In this document: piece after piece, positions 15,674-31,067 of the stretch
Layout of the letters: every line of letters begins with the position of its first letter
How positions within the stretch are numbered: position 1 is the stretch's first letter
Source: Hydrocarboniphaga effusa AP103
GTDB taxonomy: Bacteria > Pseudomonadota > Gammaproteobacteria > Nevskiales > Nevskiaceae
Direction of reading: 5' to 3'
DNA: 64,000 nt
NCBI RefSeq assembly: GCF_000271305.1
Contig: NZ_AKGD01000004.1
Coordinates: 124,001-188,000 of the forward strand
Notes under the pieces: generated by a model
Seen by the model: only the letters and a program-made list of their open reading frames with translations
What the model was told of the DNA's origin: nothing
Database searches by the model: none
Position numbers and translations under genes: made by a program

Positions 15674-18337
15674 ATGTACGCACGCGAGCAATTTCACGGC
15701 TACCGGAACGGTCATCAACTGCTGCAGGGTAATGTTGAGCTGATCCAGCAAGACCAAGATACCGTCGACCGTCTGTCCGATATCTCCGGGCAGTTGCGGC
15801 CAGGGGAGGAGTTTGCCCCGTATTTTACGTTCTATCCCCTCCCCAGCCAGACTTACTATGTCGTGGCGCTGACGCGACAGGATCTGGCGGCGCCAAGAGC
15901 AGGCTGCGTTCGCACGCATAGCCTGTTTGTGCCGATGCCGGAATGGACCGCGCCCACAGTCCTTCAGACTCTGCGCGATGTTGTTTCACATTTTCAGCTG
16001 AGCGCGGATTCGAATGTTTTAGGACATCCTTCGGGCGCAGAGGAGATTCGGACCTGGCCTCGTCTCGAAAGCCCATGGAGCCTGGAGCTGGTCGAGGCAA
16101 TGTTTTTGGAGAAGCGCGCCCCGATTGCGGTGTTCGATGCAAAGGATGCCGACCTTGCTTGTTTTCGCCTGATTGCAGCTTTATGGCCGGCGCTCCGGAA
16201 GATGTTTGCCGTTTGTACCTTTTCTCTCGGTCCCAGATCAGTACAAGGACGTCCTTTCGACATAGTCTTCGCACCAAAAGCTGCACGGTCACGTTTCAGC
16301 GATTGGTCAGGTAGAAGGATTGAGCCATCGTCGACGCCCTACCGTCCACGCCACCGTTGGTCGAATGCCCTTGCTGAGGCGGTCTTCAAGGACTTCCCTC
16401 CGAATCTGGATCGTCTGGACGAACTGGGAATTCTTGGAGGCCATCAGGACGCCAGCGAATCCCGACTGAGACTATCCCTGTTCTGGCGAGAGCTGGCTGA
16501 TAAGTCGGCGGAGTCGCCGGAAGCAGTCTTGGGGTTGATCGATATCTACACGACGGCTCACCCGACTAGCCTAAGGGCCCGTGAATCTCTGGCAAACGAG
16601 ATTCGAGTTGGTGTCTCGACGGCGCGGCGGTCGTTTTCGGATTCCCAGTTCTGGCAATACCTCCTGGCCCTCACGCAGAAGTTCGAGAAAGGTAGGCTGC
16701 CCAAAGGAACTGCCTCCGTAGTCCGCGCAGCTGCTAGGGCCCGTGCAGCGAACGCGCCGCTTGCTTGCGTGTCGGCGTTTCAAGAGTCCATGACCGAGGG
16801 CGCGACTCTGCCTGCCCCACTGGCCTCGGCCATTGGTGAAGGAGTATCGCAAGCGACTGAGAATGACGCAGAGGTTCTGGCCACACTTTCGGCGTTTCCC
16901 GGGAGGATCGGCTCGCAGATCATTTCCAGGAGCAGAGTGCTGGCGAATCGACTCGTCTTTGCGGCGGGAAATGACAGCGAGCTTCTTTCGGGTCTCCACA
17001 ACCTGTTGCAATCGGCAGATTCGAAGACGCGACAATCCCTTCTACTTCGCTCCGCGCTCTCGTTTACCCGGGCAAGCCAAGCCGGATTGCTGGATAGTCT
17101 TCTACGAGGTACCAGTTCTTCGACGCTCTTGTTTGCCGTGCAGGCCATAGGAAATGCCACGTCATTCGATGTGCCACAGTTCGATGAACCCTTGGTCAGC
17201 GCGGCCCACGCCACGCACTCAATACTCAACTTAAGAAAAGTGGTCGGTCTTCATGAGAGCGAAGGAGCCGATCGGCTACTGGCGACCACGTTGACGATCC
17301 AGAGCGAGGATGTTCGTTGGCTGAGTCAGAGCATCTCGGAACCTCAACGAAAAGCCAGGGTATTGGCAGAACTGATTCATGTGTCTTCGGATCACCAGAT
17401 CAAGCAGCTCGTCGAAAATGCATCCGCAGACTTTGACCTCTTGGCGACGCTGGCGGTGGATTCCTTAACGTATGCCTTGCCGATGACAAGGCTTCTAGGA
17501 CTTGCTTCTGTGTCCGATGAGCAACTGTCGTCGTATGGCTCCTCACTGCTGCGACAACTGTCTCCTGAGGACACTGCCTATCGTCCCCTCGCACTCCACG
17601 TAATCAGTCGTCTGCAGGGGAACTCAGAACTCCTTGATGATCGTGCGTTGCTGCAGACAGTAGAAACCCTAGTTGCTACGGGAAGCGGGCGGGAGGCAAT
17701 TGACTCGCTGTTTTCCGGCCGGACTTCAGATACGGCAGTAAGCCGAGCGCTGTATGCCTACGACTTAGGTTCACAGCGCTTTAAATCCCAACTGCACAGT
17801 CGGATTGACTTGGTGACAGGCCGAATACTGCAGTCAGGCCTAGCCGGGCTATCTAAACCGGACTTTCGGACAATTGCGGAGATGTTGAACCGTTCCGGGG
17901 ATTCGAATCGGCGTGGACAAGCCGTTGCATGTGGCCGCGTTCTCGATCAGTGTTTCGCTTCCCCTCATCTTCCGGTCGGAGATTTGGTGGTTGCGGCCTT
18001 CCCGATTGTCTACCGAGAAGTGAGATCCGGAAGTCCCGGATTCAACCTACTCGACTTGCTATTTACCGATTGGGACCACTGCAAGACCATCCGGCGCAAG
18101 CTTGTAGAAACCTACATCCGATCAGCCTGGCCTCCTGTAGGCGTATTGATTTGTGCGTGGCGCGCGCATGATGTTGATAGAGTGTTGCGCAGCCTTCAAA
18201 AGGCATGGCGAGGTAGGGAGTATTTGAAAAGCATTCAAGAAAGCCTTTCGCAGTACGAAGGGCCGGATAAGGAGCTCCTTTCGCGCGCCCTACGATCCTT
18301 TGTCGCCATCGAATCGATTGACGCGGAGGATGATTAA
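15674..18337 (+). CDS. GAP1-like protein (GTPase-associated protein 1)
   Basis: An 887-residue protein. Its N-terminus MYAREQFHGYRNGHQLL, then DQDTVDRLSDISGQL, PGEEF-PYFTFYPLP and GCVRTHSLFVP, is the signature of the GAP1 N-terminal domain of GTPase-associated systems. A middle domain (about 190-330) and a long helical repeat-like C-terminal half follow. ATG 15674 is the first start that does not enter the GTPase gene, and GACGAGA precedes it. It is the last gene of the cassette. In such systems GAP1 is believed to couple the GTPase switch to an effector; the molecular activity is not known. Confidence 0.85.
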   Translation: MYAREQFHGYRNGHQLLQGNVELIQQDQDTVDRLSDISGQLRPGEEFAPYFTFYPLPSQTYYVVALTRQDLAAPRAGCVRTHSLFVPMPEWTAPTVLQTLRDVVSHFQLSADSNVLGHPSGAEEIRTWPRLESPWSLELVEAMFLEKRAPIAVFDAKDADLACFRLIAALWPALRKMFAVCTFSLGPRSVQGRPFDIVFAPKAARSRFSDWSGRRIEPSSTPYRPRHRWSNALAEAVFKDFPPNLDRLDELGILGGHQDASESRLRLSLFWRELADKSAESPEAVLGLIDIYTTAHPTSLRARESLANEIRVGVSTARRSFSDSQFWQYLLALTQKFEKGRLPKGTASVVRAAARARAANAPLACVSAFQESMTEGATLPAPLASAIGEGVSQATENDAEVLATLSAFPGRIGSQIISRSRVLANRLVFAAGNDSELLSGLHNLLQSADSKTRQSLLLRSALSFTRASQAGLLDSLLRGTSSSTLLFAVQAIGNATSFDVPQFDEPLVSAAHATHSILNLRKVVGLHESEGADRLLATTLTIQSEDVRWLSQSISEPQRKARVLAELIHVSSDHQIKQLVENASADFDLLATLAVDSLTYALPMTRLLGLASVSDEQLSSYGSSLLRQLSPEDTAYRPLALHVISRLQGNSELLDDRALLQTVETLVATGSGREAIDSLFSGRTSDTAVSRALYAYDLGSQRFKSQLHSRIDLVTGRILQSGLAGLSKPDFRTIAEMLNRSGDSNRRGQAVACGRVLDQCFASPHLPVGDLVVAAFPIVYREVRSGSPGFNLLDLLFTDWDHCKTIRRKLVETYIRSAWPPVGVLICAWRAHDVDRVLRSLQKAWRGREYLKSIQESLSQYEGPDKELLSRALRSFVAIESIDAEDD

Positions 18338-18431
18338 CAAAGAGTAGCAGCCTCGCGTGCAGTCCCCGTTGCAGAATGACGCAAAGACACTACTCCCAGG
18401 TGCCTGCGCCCATATGGCGAGCCGAAATTCG

Positions 18432-19007
18432 TCAAGGACGATAGAGTTTCTCGAAGAATCCACTGACACGGACAATCACGGTCACCGGCTGGGTTCCCTT
18501 GTTACTCCAGTACCACCCGTGAGCGCCGTCGAATGGAGCGATGAAGTTGCCATGCGCGGCGGTCTGCTCACGATCACGCCAGTAGCTGCTGAACTGATCA
18601 CCGGCATTCGGGGGCTCACCATGCATGTCGAAATTCACGGCACCGCCCTCTGCTTTCCAGGTGAAAACAAAGGAATCGCCCTCGCGCATGGCGGCCTTGA
18701 TCTCAGCTCCTTCATTCGGCTGGAGAACCAGCATCATCTCCTTCGTTTGGAATGGCGCCTCGTTGGCGATCACTGCCATCTCGGTATTGGGAACGGTACT
18801 CGCGGGGCTCGCAGCGGAGGCCTCCGAGGCGTGCAGCGCGCTCAGCCCCAGGACTTTTCCGATGCCCGTGGGATCGACGCCGAACTCCGCCGGCATGACC
18901 GTGGTAACCAGCAAGACTGCAGCGCCTGCCAGGGCAATGGCCGTGGCCTTCAGCAGTGTCGGAACGCTGGCTTGGATCGGCGAAACAGGGACGTTTGGGT
19001 TAGTCAT
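18432..19007 (-). CDS. Transmembrane anchor protein of the efflux cluster
   Basis: A 191-residue protein with one N-terminal membrane helix (about residues 15-40) and a periplasmic domain. The end (HGWYWSNKGTQPVTVIVRVSGFFEKLY) reads as a compact beta domain. ATG 19007 overlaps the HupE-like stop, so the two are coupled. It is the last gene of the minus-strand run that starts with czcC. It has no catalytic signature I can name; a role in membrane assembly or metal trafficking with its neighbour is inferred. It ends 94 bp from the convergent GAP1-like gene, with no clear terminator between them. Confidence 0.7.
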   Translation of the reverse strand: MTNPNVPVSPIQASVPTLLKATAIALAGAAVLLVTTVMPAEFGVDPTGIGKVLGLSALHASEASAASPASTVPNTEMAVIANEAPFQTKEMMLVLQPNEGAEIKAAMREGDSFVFTWKAEGGAVNFDMHGEPPNAGDQFSSYWRDREQTAAHGNFIAPFDGAHGWYWSNKGTQPVTVIVRVSGFFEKLYRP

Positions 19008-19683
19008 TGAGATAGAAACCTGCAAGTTGATAGCCGGTGAGCAGGAAGCCCGCACTCATCAGCACGACATTGGCGGCGAAGGCCTGGCGTCCGAATGCAG
19101 ACGTCCTGCGCCAGAAGCCCATCGCGATCAGAATGCCGGTCAGGGCCAGCAACTGTCCTATCTCCACGCCCACATTGAACGCGAGCATGTTAGGCACCAA
19201 TCCGTCTGAGCCCAGTGAGAAGTCCTGCAGCTTGGTGGCCAAGCCGAAGCCATGGAACAAGCCGAAGATGAACACGGCCGCGCGATTGTCAGGCTGGACG
19301 CCGAATACCGTCTTGAAGGCGCCGAGGTTGTCCAGTGCCTTGTAGACGACCGACAGACCGATGATCGCATCGACGATGTATGGGTTGACGTGGGTGCCGC
19401 TGAGAACGCCGTATAACAGGGTGCTGCTGTGACCGATCGCGAACAGGGTCACATAAAGCCCCACGTCGCGTATCCGGTAGAGGAAGAAGATCACCCCGAA
19501 CAGAAACAGGAGGTGGTCGTAGCCCGTCACCATGTGCTTCGCGCCCAAATAAAGGAACGGGATCAGTTGCGCTCCCGCGCTGCCCTCGATGAAGAGCTTG
19601 TCATCCTCGGCAACGCCATGCGCCGCCGCTGCACCGGCCAGGAGAAGGCCGGGCAGCAGCAGTGCAAGGGATACCCGCCTCAC
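19000..19683 (-). CDS. HupE/UreJ-family membrane protein
   Basis: About 227 residues with a signal-like first helix and five or six further helices. GYDHLLFLFGVIFF, FAIGHSSTLL and FGLFHGFGLATKL carry the conserved His residues of the HupE/UreJ family, which includes Ni/Co permeases. The GTG start at 19683 overlaps the preceding stop (GTGA). Context between a secreted charged peptide gene and an anchor protein, in a czc cluster, suggests divalent cation handling. Substrate and direction are not decided by the sequence. Confidence 0.8.
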   Translation of the reverse strand: MRRVSLALLLPGLLLAGAAAAHGVAEDDKLFIEGSAGAQLIPFLYLGAKHMVTGYDHLLFLFGVIFFLYRIRDVGLYVTLFAIGHSSTLLYGVLSGTHVNPYIVDAIIGLSVVYKALDNLGAFKTVFGVQPDNRAAVFIFGLFHGFGLATKLQDFSLGSDGLVPNMLAFNVGVEIGQLLALTGILIAMGFWRRTSAFGRQAFAANVVLMSAGFLLTGYQLAGFYLND

Positions 19684-19904
19684 TTCGATGTAGGCGCAGC
19701 CGGCGCCTTCTCGTCGGCCTTCTCGGCTTCGGTCTCTGCCCCCTGTGCCTTGTCCCCCTTGGGGGCGGCTTTGGATGCGCCAGCCTTGCGCACAGACTGG
19801 GGCTTGACCACAGCGCCCTCTTCTTCCGGCTCGTGGTTTCCGTGAGCCATGGCCAGCGGGGCGCTCAGGCTCAGCAGGATCGCAGCAACAAACGACTTCT
19901 TCAT
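19680..19904 (-). CDS. Small secreted Glu/Lys/Ala-rich protein
   Basis: A 74-residue protein starting MKKSF with a clear signal peptide cut after AMA, leaving HGNHEPEEEG and a low-complexity Ala/Lys/Glu tail. It overlaps the start of the HupE-like gene. The mature N-terminal His could bind metal. I do not recognise a family. Confidence 0.6.
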   Translation of the reverse strand: MKKSFVAAILLSLSAPLAMAHGNHEPEEEGAVVKPQSVRKAGASKAAPKGDKAQGAETEAEKADEKAPAAPTSK

Positions 19905-19993
19905 CTCGAACTCCAGTGGGGATGGAACAGCGGTACAGCAAGGGACCGGTACACCGGAGCGGCCGTCGAGCCGCGCCGGTGTTCCAGTGGGGG

Positions 19994-25734
<5,741 letters not shown>

Positions 25735-25738
<4 letters not shown>

Positions 25739-26994
25739 GGGGTGTTTCCTTCGATGAGACGGTCGCCGGTAATGCGTTCGAGTTCGGCGAGCAGAGAGTG
25801 ATAGCGGACAGCAGTGTCCAGGCGGGCGCGACGGGCGTCGGCAAGCTCCTGGAGCACCAGCGACAGTTCGAGGTAGCCATAACGGCCACGGTCGTAGGCG
25901 TACTGGGTCTGCTTGAGTGCCTCCTGGCGTGCAGGTAGAACCTCGGTGTCGAGCAAGCGCAGGGCTTCCTTGGCATGGCCGAGTTCCTGGTAGCGCTCGA
26001 ACAACTCCTCTTCAGCGCGAAGCAGGGCAGCCTGGCTTTCGGCCTGGGTCTGTTCCTGGCGGGCGGAGATGAGGGCGGCCTCGTCCCTGGCCCGACGTCC
26101 CGCGAGTAGCGGCAGGCTAAAGCCGACGACGGCTGCGACATCGTTGCCGTCCTCATAGCGGCGCGCGCCGCCGGTGAAGGTCGGCCGCAAGCCGGCAGCA
26201 GCCAGCGCAGCACGGCGTTCGGCATCCAGCGCGGCGGCTTCGGCCAGACGAGCCCGAGCCGACGGGCTCTGCTTCAGGCGTTGACGCAACTCCGGCAGCG
26301 GACGCAGCGGGGGCAGGTCGAACAAGGGCGCTTTGAGTTCGCCAAAGTCCGGCTCGGGAGAGCCCATCGAGACCGCCAACGCGACCCGGGCGCTCATTTC
26401 CTCGTGCTCGGCGTGCTCCCGTTCCAAAACCGCCTGGGAAAGAGCGGCCTGGGCACGTGCACGCTCGGCCACAGGGGCGCGAGCAGACCTCACTCGAGCG
26501 TCTGCTGCCGCCAGGCTTTTGCGGGCCAGTTCGACCTTCTCTTCGGCTAGACGTAGACACTCGCCGTCGGCGGCGGCCTCGTAGAAGCGCTGGGCAACCT
26601 CCGCCAAGGCGTCGCGGCGGCGCACTTCCTGGTCGGCCGTCAGGGCCACGGCCCGGGAGTCGGCCGCGCCAAGACGGCTGGAGCGCTGGTCGCCCAGCTC
26701 CAGGGCCTGGGAAAAGCTCAGGGTCCACTGGGCGCCATCGAGGCCGCTGCGGGCTCCGTTGCCGAAGACATCCTCCAGGAGGACGCTGACCTCTGGCGTG
26801 GGCGATTGCTGCGCCAAGCTGCGGCGGACGGCGGCGCCTGAGCGCTCGGCGTCAAATCCTCGCAGGTCGGGATGCGAAGCTTCTGCTCGCTGCAGGGCGT
26901 CGCGCAAAGTGAGAGGCTCGGCTGCCCGAACGGGCGCGACAAGCATGAGCGCTGCCGCAAGAGCGGCAGGACGCCAGACAACGGAAAGGTACAC
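25735..26994 (-). CDS. czcC: CzcC-type outer-membrane efflux protein
   Basis: A 419-residue TolC-family channel subunit with a signal peptide (cut after VRA near residue 24), then LTLRDALQRAEASHPDL, the usual start of the first outer-membrane-efflux repeat. The second repeat starts around residue 225. Long amphipathic coiled-coil helices fill the rest. It is the first structural gene of the czcCBA unit and overlaps czcB by four bases. No obvious operator is seen in the 58 bp to the small His-rich gene upstream. Confidence 0.93.
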
Positions 26995-27052
26995 GGGAAG
27001 TCCTCTTCCAGGAACGCGGATGTACGCCGCGTCCTTCAGAGGGCGCGGCGCG

Positions 27053-27421
27053 CTAAACGGTCGAGAAAGCCTGGGGAGGAGCTTGGCTTGGAGGCATCAG
27101 GAACCGGGGTGGCCCTGTTACACGCTGATCCGCGAGCAGGGGCAACAGGCCGGGAACCCCATCGACGTCGATGGACAGAGCGGCACTGGGTACTGGCCCC
27201 ACCGGCGGATGATCCAGAGAAACGCGGGTACCCAGCTTGTTGCTGTCGTCATCCTGACTGCCTTCAGCGTGAGCCTGGGCATGGTCGATATCCAGCGCAG
27301 AAACAACGTAGCTGTGCACCTCATCATGCCCGTGCGTATGCCAATGCACATGCGGGCCAAAACCACTAAGGCCCGCCAGCAGGCAAAGCGACAGCAGGAT
27401 GGGGACGAGGCGCGCGAACAT
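27053..27421 (-). CDS. Small His-rich periplasmic protein (CzcI-like)
   Basis: A 122-residue protein with an N-terminal signal/anchor helix (residues 3-22), then HVHWHTHGHDEVHS and later HAQAHAEG. CzcI-type proteins at the head of czc operons have this layout, and they modulate expression or bind zinc. The ATG at 27421 is the only good start; the longer frame runs back into the next gene. It lies just upstream of czcC in the same direction. Confidence 0.65.
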   Translation of the reverse strand: MFARLVPILLSLCLLAGLSGFGPHVHWHTHGHDEVHSYVVSALDIDHAQAHAEGSQDDDSNKLGTRVSLDHPPVGPVPSAALSIDVDGVPGLLPLLADQRVTGPPRFLMPPSQAPPQAFSTV

Positions 27422-27518
27422 CAGTAGACAATAGTCGATATCGATCGGGTGGCGCCAGCAGCCTGGACTGCGGCAGGCCAGGAACCACCGATAAAGTAAG
27501 AGCCGGGCATGGCTGTCC

Positions 27519-28301
27519 TCACGCTGCGGCGATCTCGACCGTGACGTGGACCAGTTCTTCATGCACCGCGAGTTGCCGATGGAAGTCCTCGGCCGTCGCA
27601 TGACCCGCGACCGAAAGCCGCAGGATGCAGGCGTACTTGCCCGTGGCCACGCGCCAGACATGCAGATCGGAGATCGACGCCTTGACCGGGCTTTGGGCAA
27701 TCACCTCGCGGATTTCCTCGATCACGGGCGCATCCATCTCCGCATCGAGAAGCACGCGGGTCGTGGACTTCAGCAGGCCCACCGCCCAGATGCCGACCAG
27801 CACCGCCCCGACGATGCCCATCGTTGGGTCGAGCCAATCAGCCCCCCATAGCTTTCCCCCAAAAAGCGCCACGATGGCCAGAACCGAAGTCATCGCGTCC
27901 GCCACGACATGAAGATAGGCGGATCTGAGATTGAGATCTGGCGCGCCATGGTTGTGGCCATGGCCATGGCCATGATCGTGCGCGTGATCATGCCCATGTG
28001 GCTGATGCCCGCCGGCATGCAGGAGCTTTGCGCAGACCAGATTGACCGCCAGGCCAACGAAGGCGATGACGATCGCCTGGTCGTAAAGAATCGGAGTTGG
28101 TGAGTACAGGCGCTCGATCGATTGATAGGCCATTGAGAAGGCCACGAGCAGGAGCAGCAGCGCACTGGTAAAGCCGCCCAGAATCTCGATTTTCCAGGTG
28201 CCAAATGCAAAGCGATGGTCGTTGGCGAGGCGGCGGGCCAAAGAATAGGCCAGTGCTGCCAGACCGAGTGCAAGAGCGTGGGAACTCATGTGCCAGCCAT
28301 C
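27519..28301 (-). pseudogene. 5'-truncated czcD/dmeF cation diffusion facilitator
   Basis: From the helix-2 motif DGWHMSSHALALG onward this is a normal CDF exporter: helices 3-6, a His-rich loop (HQPHGHDHAHDHGHGHGH) between helices 4 and 5, and the C-terminal cytoplasmic ferredoxin-like domain. The roughly 50 residues before that motif, holding helix 1 and half of helix 2, are replaced by unrelated sequence starting at about 28302. Translation could still begin at ATG 28289, but the product would miss a structural helix. The frame remains open backward into the DUF411 remnant, without similarity. I treat it as broken. Confidence 0.75.
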
Positions 28302-28401
28302 GCCGCCGACCGAACGGCCGTCCTCTCGGCTGTGGTTTATGAAAGCACACGCAAGGTCGCCCTCGCCTCTTCCGATCAGCCGACTCTTTCGGAAACGAAA
28401 G

Positions 28402-28807
28402 TCAAGCGCCGAGCCCACTCCACCAAATCCGGGCATTTCCGTTTTGGTCGTAAAGAATGACCCCTGGTTTCTCGCCGAGATGAGACGATGACAGAGGCTC
28501 ATGCTGAGCTGCTGTCGAATCTACCGCTACGCCAAGCCCGGCAGGGTGCTGGCGTGCCAGCAAGTCCAGTGCTTCGGCCGGCACATGACCCTCGACGAAA
28601 TACTCCATGTACCGTCCCACGTGGCATCCCCGAAGTGATGGCGGGGTCTTCAAGGCCCCCCGGATGGTCTTTAGTGTTTCGGGCTCGTACATCGTGACGA
28701 CGTACCCTTGGGACTCCAGCTGCCGCGCCCAGGTGAAAGCGCAGCGACAGCCATGCGTTCGATAGATGGTTACCTGTCGCATGGGATCGACAGGGAACCA
28801 CCGGGGC
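28402..28807 (-). pseudogene. DUF411 metal-binding protein, 5' end removed by IS3-family element
   Basis: The frame gives MRQVTIYRTHGCRCAFTW and GCHVGRYMEYFVEGHVPAEAL, the DUF411 core with its Cys pair and CHxxx-EGHVPA motif. Upstream of the first Met the frame still reads RWFPVDP, matching the RWFAPP linker of the intact homologue at 61929-62483, and it is cut exactly at 28807 by the insertion sequence. The membrane anchor part is therefore lost and is not found on the other side of the element. An internal ATG at 28782 could still make the soluble domain. Confidence 0.75.
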
Positions 28808-30470
28808 TGTTGCCGCGCGTTGAAAACTGATCAGATGGGGGTGCGGCTAAAAACTTGGACTGGTTAAGCAGCGAATGCCAGCTTCCTGCGGTGCTCCAAG
28901 GGACTGCGGTAGCCCAACGAACTCTTGATGCGTGACTCGTTATACCAGCGGATGTAGGCATCCAAGGCCGCGACGAACTCCTCGATGGTCGTGGACAGCC
29001 AGTCACGCGAGTAGAACAGCTCGTTCTTGAGGTGACCGAAGAAACCTTCGCACGCCGCATTGTCCGGCGAGCACGCCTTGCGAGACATGGAGCGAATGAG
29101 CTTTGCCTCCGCGATGCGGGAAATCCAACCAGGCCATCGATAGTGGCCGCCACGATCCGAATGCACCACAGGTCGGCTGCTGCAGCCGGCTACCGTCTCT
29201 ATGGCTGTATCCAGCATCGTGTTAACGAGTTCTGCGTCTGGGCGGGTGCTGATCGACCAGCTGACGACCAGGCCGTCGTAGCAATCGATCATCGGGGACA
29301 GGTACACCTTGCCAGCCGGGATCTGGAATTCGGAGATGTCCGTCAGCCACTTCTCGTTGGGTTTGCTGGCGCTGAAGTCTCGATTCAGCAGATTGTCCGG
29401 TGCCGGACTGATCTCACCCATGTACGAGCCGTATCGGCGTCGTTTTCGCATGACGGGGACCAAGGACTCCTGCTTCATCAGACGCCGAACGACCTTCTCG
29501 GAGATATTCACGGATTGCCCGGTGAGCGAGGCACGCATCCGTCGGTAGCCGTAACAGCGGTAGTTGCGCTCAAAGATGTCAGCCATGGCACGGCGCACGT
29601 CGACGTACTTGTCTGCACCCTGAAGCCGAGCCAGGTGGTAGAAGAAGGAGCTGCGTGGCAAGCCGACGGCTGCAAGCAGTTCCGTCAGCGTGTAGGTCGA
29701 TCTCAGGGCATCAACCAGCTGCGTCTTCTCCCGGTTTGTCAGGAGCTGCTGGTCGATGCCCAGATCTTTTTTTAGGAGTTCGTTCGCCTTTTTCAGGATG
29801 TCCTGCTCGAGTTGCAGGCGCCGAATGTCGCGCTGAAGTGTTTCGATCTGGCGCTCAAGCTCCTTGCGCTCTGGATCGTCGGCTGAATCGTGCTGGCGTT
29901 TCATCGATGCAGGAACCTCGCGGCCGAGCAGTTGATGCTTCCAGTTGTACAGGGTTTCCCTGCAAACGCCGAGCTCGTCGGCCACCGCGACCGCGCTGCC
30001 TTGGCGAGTACACAGCGCCAGCACCGCCGCCTGCTTCAGCCCAGCAGGACGCGGAGTGCGATCCACAGTTCCAATGACACGCACTCGCGCTTCTGGGTCC
30101 AGTTCGAGAATCCAGTTCGTCAGCCACTGGCGTCCGGGATAGCCCAGCGCCCGCAGGGTGACAGACATGCAGCGGCCGTTTTCGACGTAATGCCGGACCG
30201 CCGCTTCCTTCTGCGCTTGCGAATATTTGGGCGTCCGGCCCGGATAGCCAGTCGGTAAATCGAGGCGCTGCTCGTACTCTCGATACCAGCTCAGCAACGA
30301 ATTCTTGGTGGGATACCCCAGCTGGCGAAGGGTTGCCCCCGGACGCTTTCCGAGCCTGATGTACAACTCGACCGCGCGAATCCTGTCCTCGTACGAATAC
30401 ATGAACTATCTCCAGATAGTCCAAGATTTTGTCCGCACCCCCGATGGTCAGTTTTCAACGCGCGGCAACA
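28808..30470 (-). mobile_element. IS3-family insertion sequence with about 54-bp imperfect terminal repeats
   Basis: Both ends begin TGTTGCCGCGCGTTGAAAAC and stay similar for about 54 bp inward to CTTGGACT, with a one-base gap and a few changes. The outer 23 bp are identical. The element is 1663 bp with one transposase gene. The flanks (left ...GGGGC, right CCTCA...) show no 3-5 bp direct repeat, which points to recombination or deletion after insertion. Confidence 0.88.
28864..30402 (-). CDS. IS3-family transposase (single ORF)
   Basis: A 512-residue transposase. Two N-terminal HTH segments (about residues 1-60 and 110-160) and a leucine-zipper-like coiled coil (ERKELERQIETLQRDIRRLQ) come before the integrase core. 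The core has the catalytic D in WLTDIS, D in HSDRGG and E in CEGFFGHLK. OrfA and OrfB regions are fused in one frame with no visible frameshift signal needed. The gene fills the element between the terminal repeats and looks intact. Confidence 0.93.
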   Translation of the reverse strand: MYSYEDRIRAVELYIRLGKRPGATLRQLGYPTKNSLLSWYREYEQRLDLPTGYPGRTPKYSQAQKEAAVRHYVENGRCMSVTLRALGYPGRQWLTNWILELDPEARVRVIGTVDRTPRPAGLKQAAVLALCTRQGSAVAVADELGVCRETLYNWKHQLLGREVPASMKRQHDSADDPERKELERQIETLQRDIRRLQLEQDILKKANELLKKDLGIDQQLLTNREKTQLVDALRSTYTLTELLAAVGLPRSSFFYHLARLQGADKYVDVRRAMADIFERNYRCYGYRRMRASLTGQSVNISEKVVRRLMKQESLVPVMRKRRRYGSYMGEISPAPDNLLNRDFSASKPNEKWLTDISEFQIPAGKVYLSPMIDCYDGLVVSWSISTRPDAELVNTMLDTAIETVAGCSSRPVVHSDRGGHYRWPGWISRIAEAKLIRSMSRKACSPDNAACEGFFGHLKNELFYSRDWLSTTIEEFVAALDAYIRWYNESRIKSSLGYRSPLEHRRKLAFAA

Positions 30471-30480
30471 CCTCAAGACT

Positions 30481-30876
30481 TCAGAGGGAGGTCAACTGGG
30501 GAGGTCCCCGCAGCGGGGGACGCAGGAAGGCAGGACTTGCCGGGACAAGCGTCGGCAGCAGGGGAAGGACGAACCGGCGGGGGGTCTGGAAGAGAATCCA
30601 GGCCAACAGCGCCGCAAGCAACACAATCGGCAAATCGTCGAAGCTGAGTTGCTTCCCGGTCTTGGAGACGCCGTCAACGGCCAGCGACACGTCCGTGTCC
30701 TGGTGCGGCGCGCTATGGCCCGCTGCGTGGTGCAAGCCGATATCCAGGACGTGGAAACTTGCGGGCGCCTCCTGCCCGTCAAAGCACAGGTGCAGGTGAG
30801 GCCCCGCGACACGCACCGTCAGCAGCAAGACGCATATCAGCGTCAGCAGCCGTTGCAAGGTGGGCGAGCGAGTCAT
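30481..30876 (-). CDS. His-containing membrane/periplasmic protein at the end of the Pb/Cd locus
   Basis: A 131-residue protein: signal/anchor helix at residues 8-24, then HLHLCFDGQEAP, HVLDIGLHHAAGHSAPHQD and a hydrophobic helix (PIVLLAALLAWILF) near residue 90. The layout is like the small CzcI-type accessory proteins of metal operons. Its stop lies 10 bp from the IS3 element. It sits 191 bp downstream of the FTR1-like gene on the same strand and may be the operon's last gene. Function unknown. Confidence 0.65.
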   Translation of the reverse strand: MTRSPTLQRLLTLICVLLLTVRVAGPHLHLCFDGQEAPASFHVLDIGLHHAAGHSAPHQDTDVSLAVDGVSKTGKQLSFDDLPIVLLAALLAWILFQTPRRFVLPLLPTLVPASPAFLRPPLRGPPQLTSL

Positions 30877-31067
30877 GGGGCTACTCTAGCAAAATTGAGC
30901 GAGGATCGATTCGGCGCCATCGGAAGCGGCCCGGCAGACCTTCCCGCTTAGTACATGGCCCGGGCATAGTAGTTCCGCATTCCGTACCACCCCAACTAGG
31001 GCGGCCCGTTGTCCGGCGCTTAGAACAATCAAGGCCTTGCTGTGCATCGGACGGATGTGTTTTGGCG

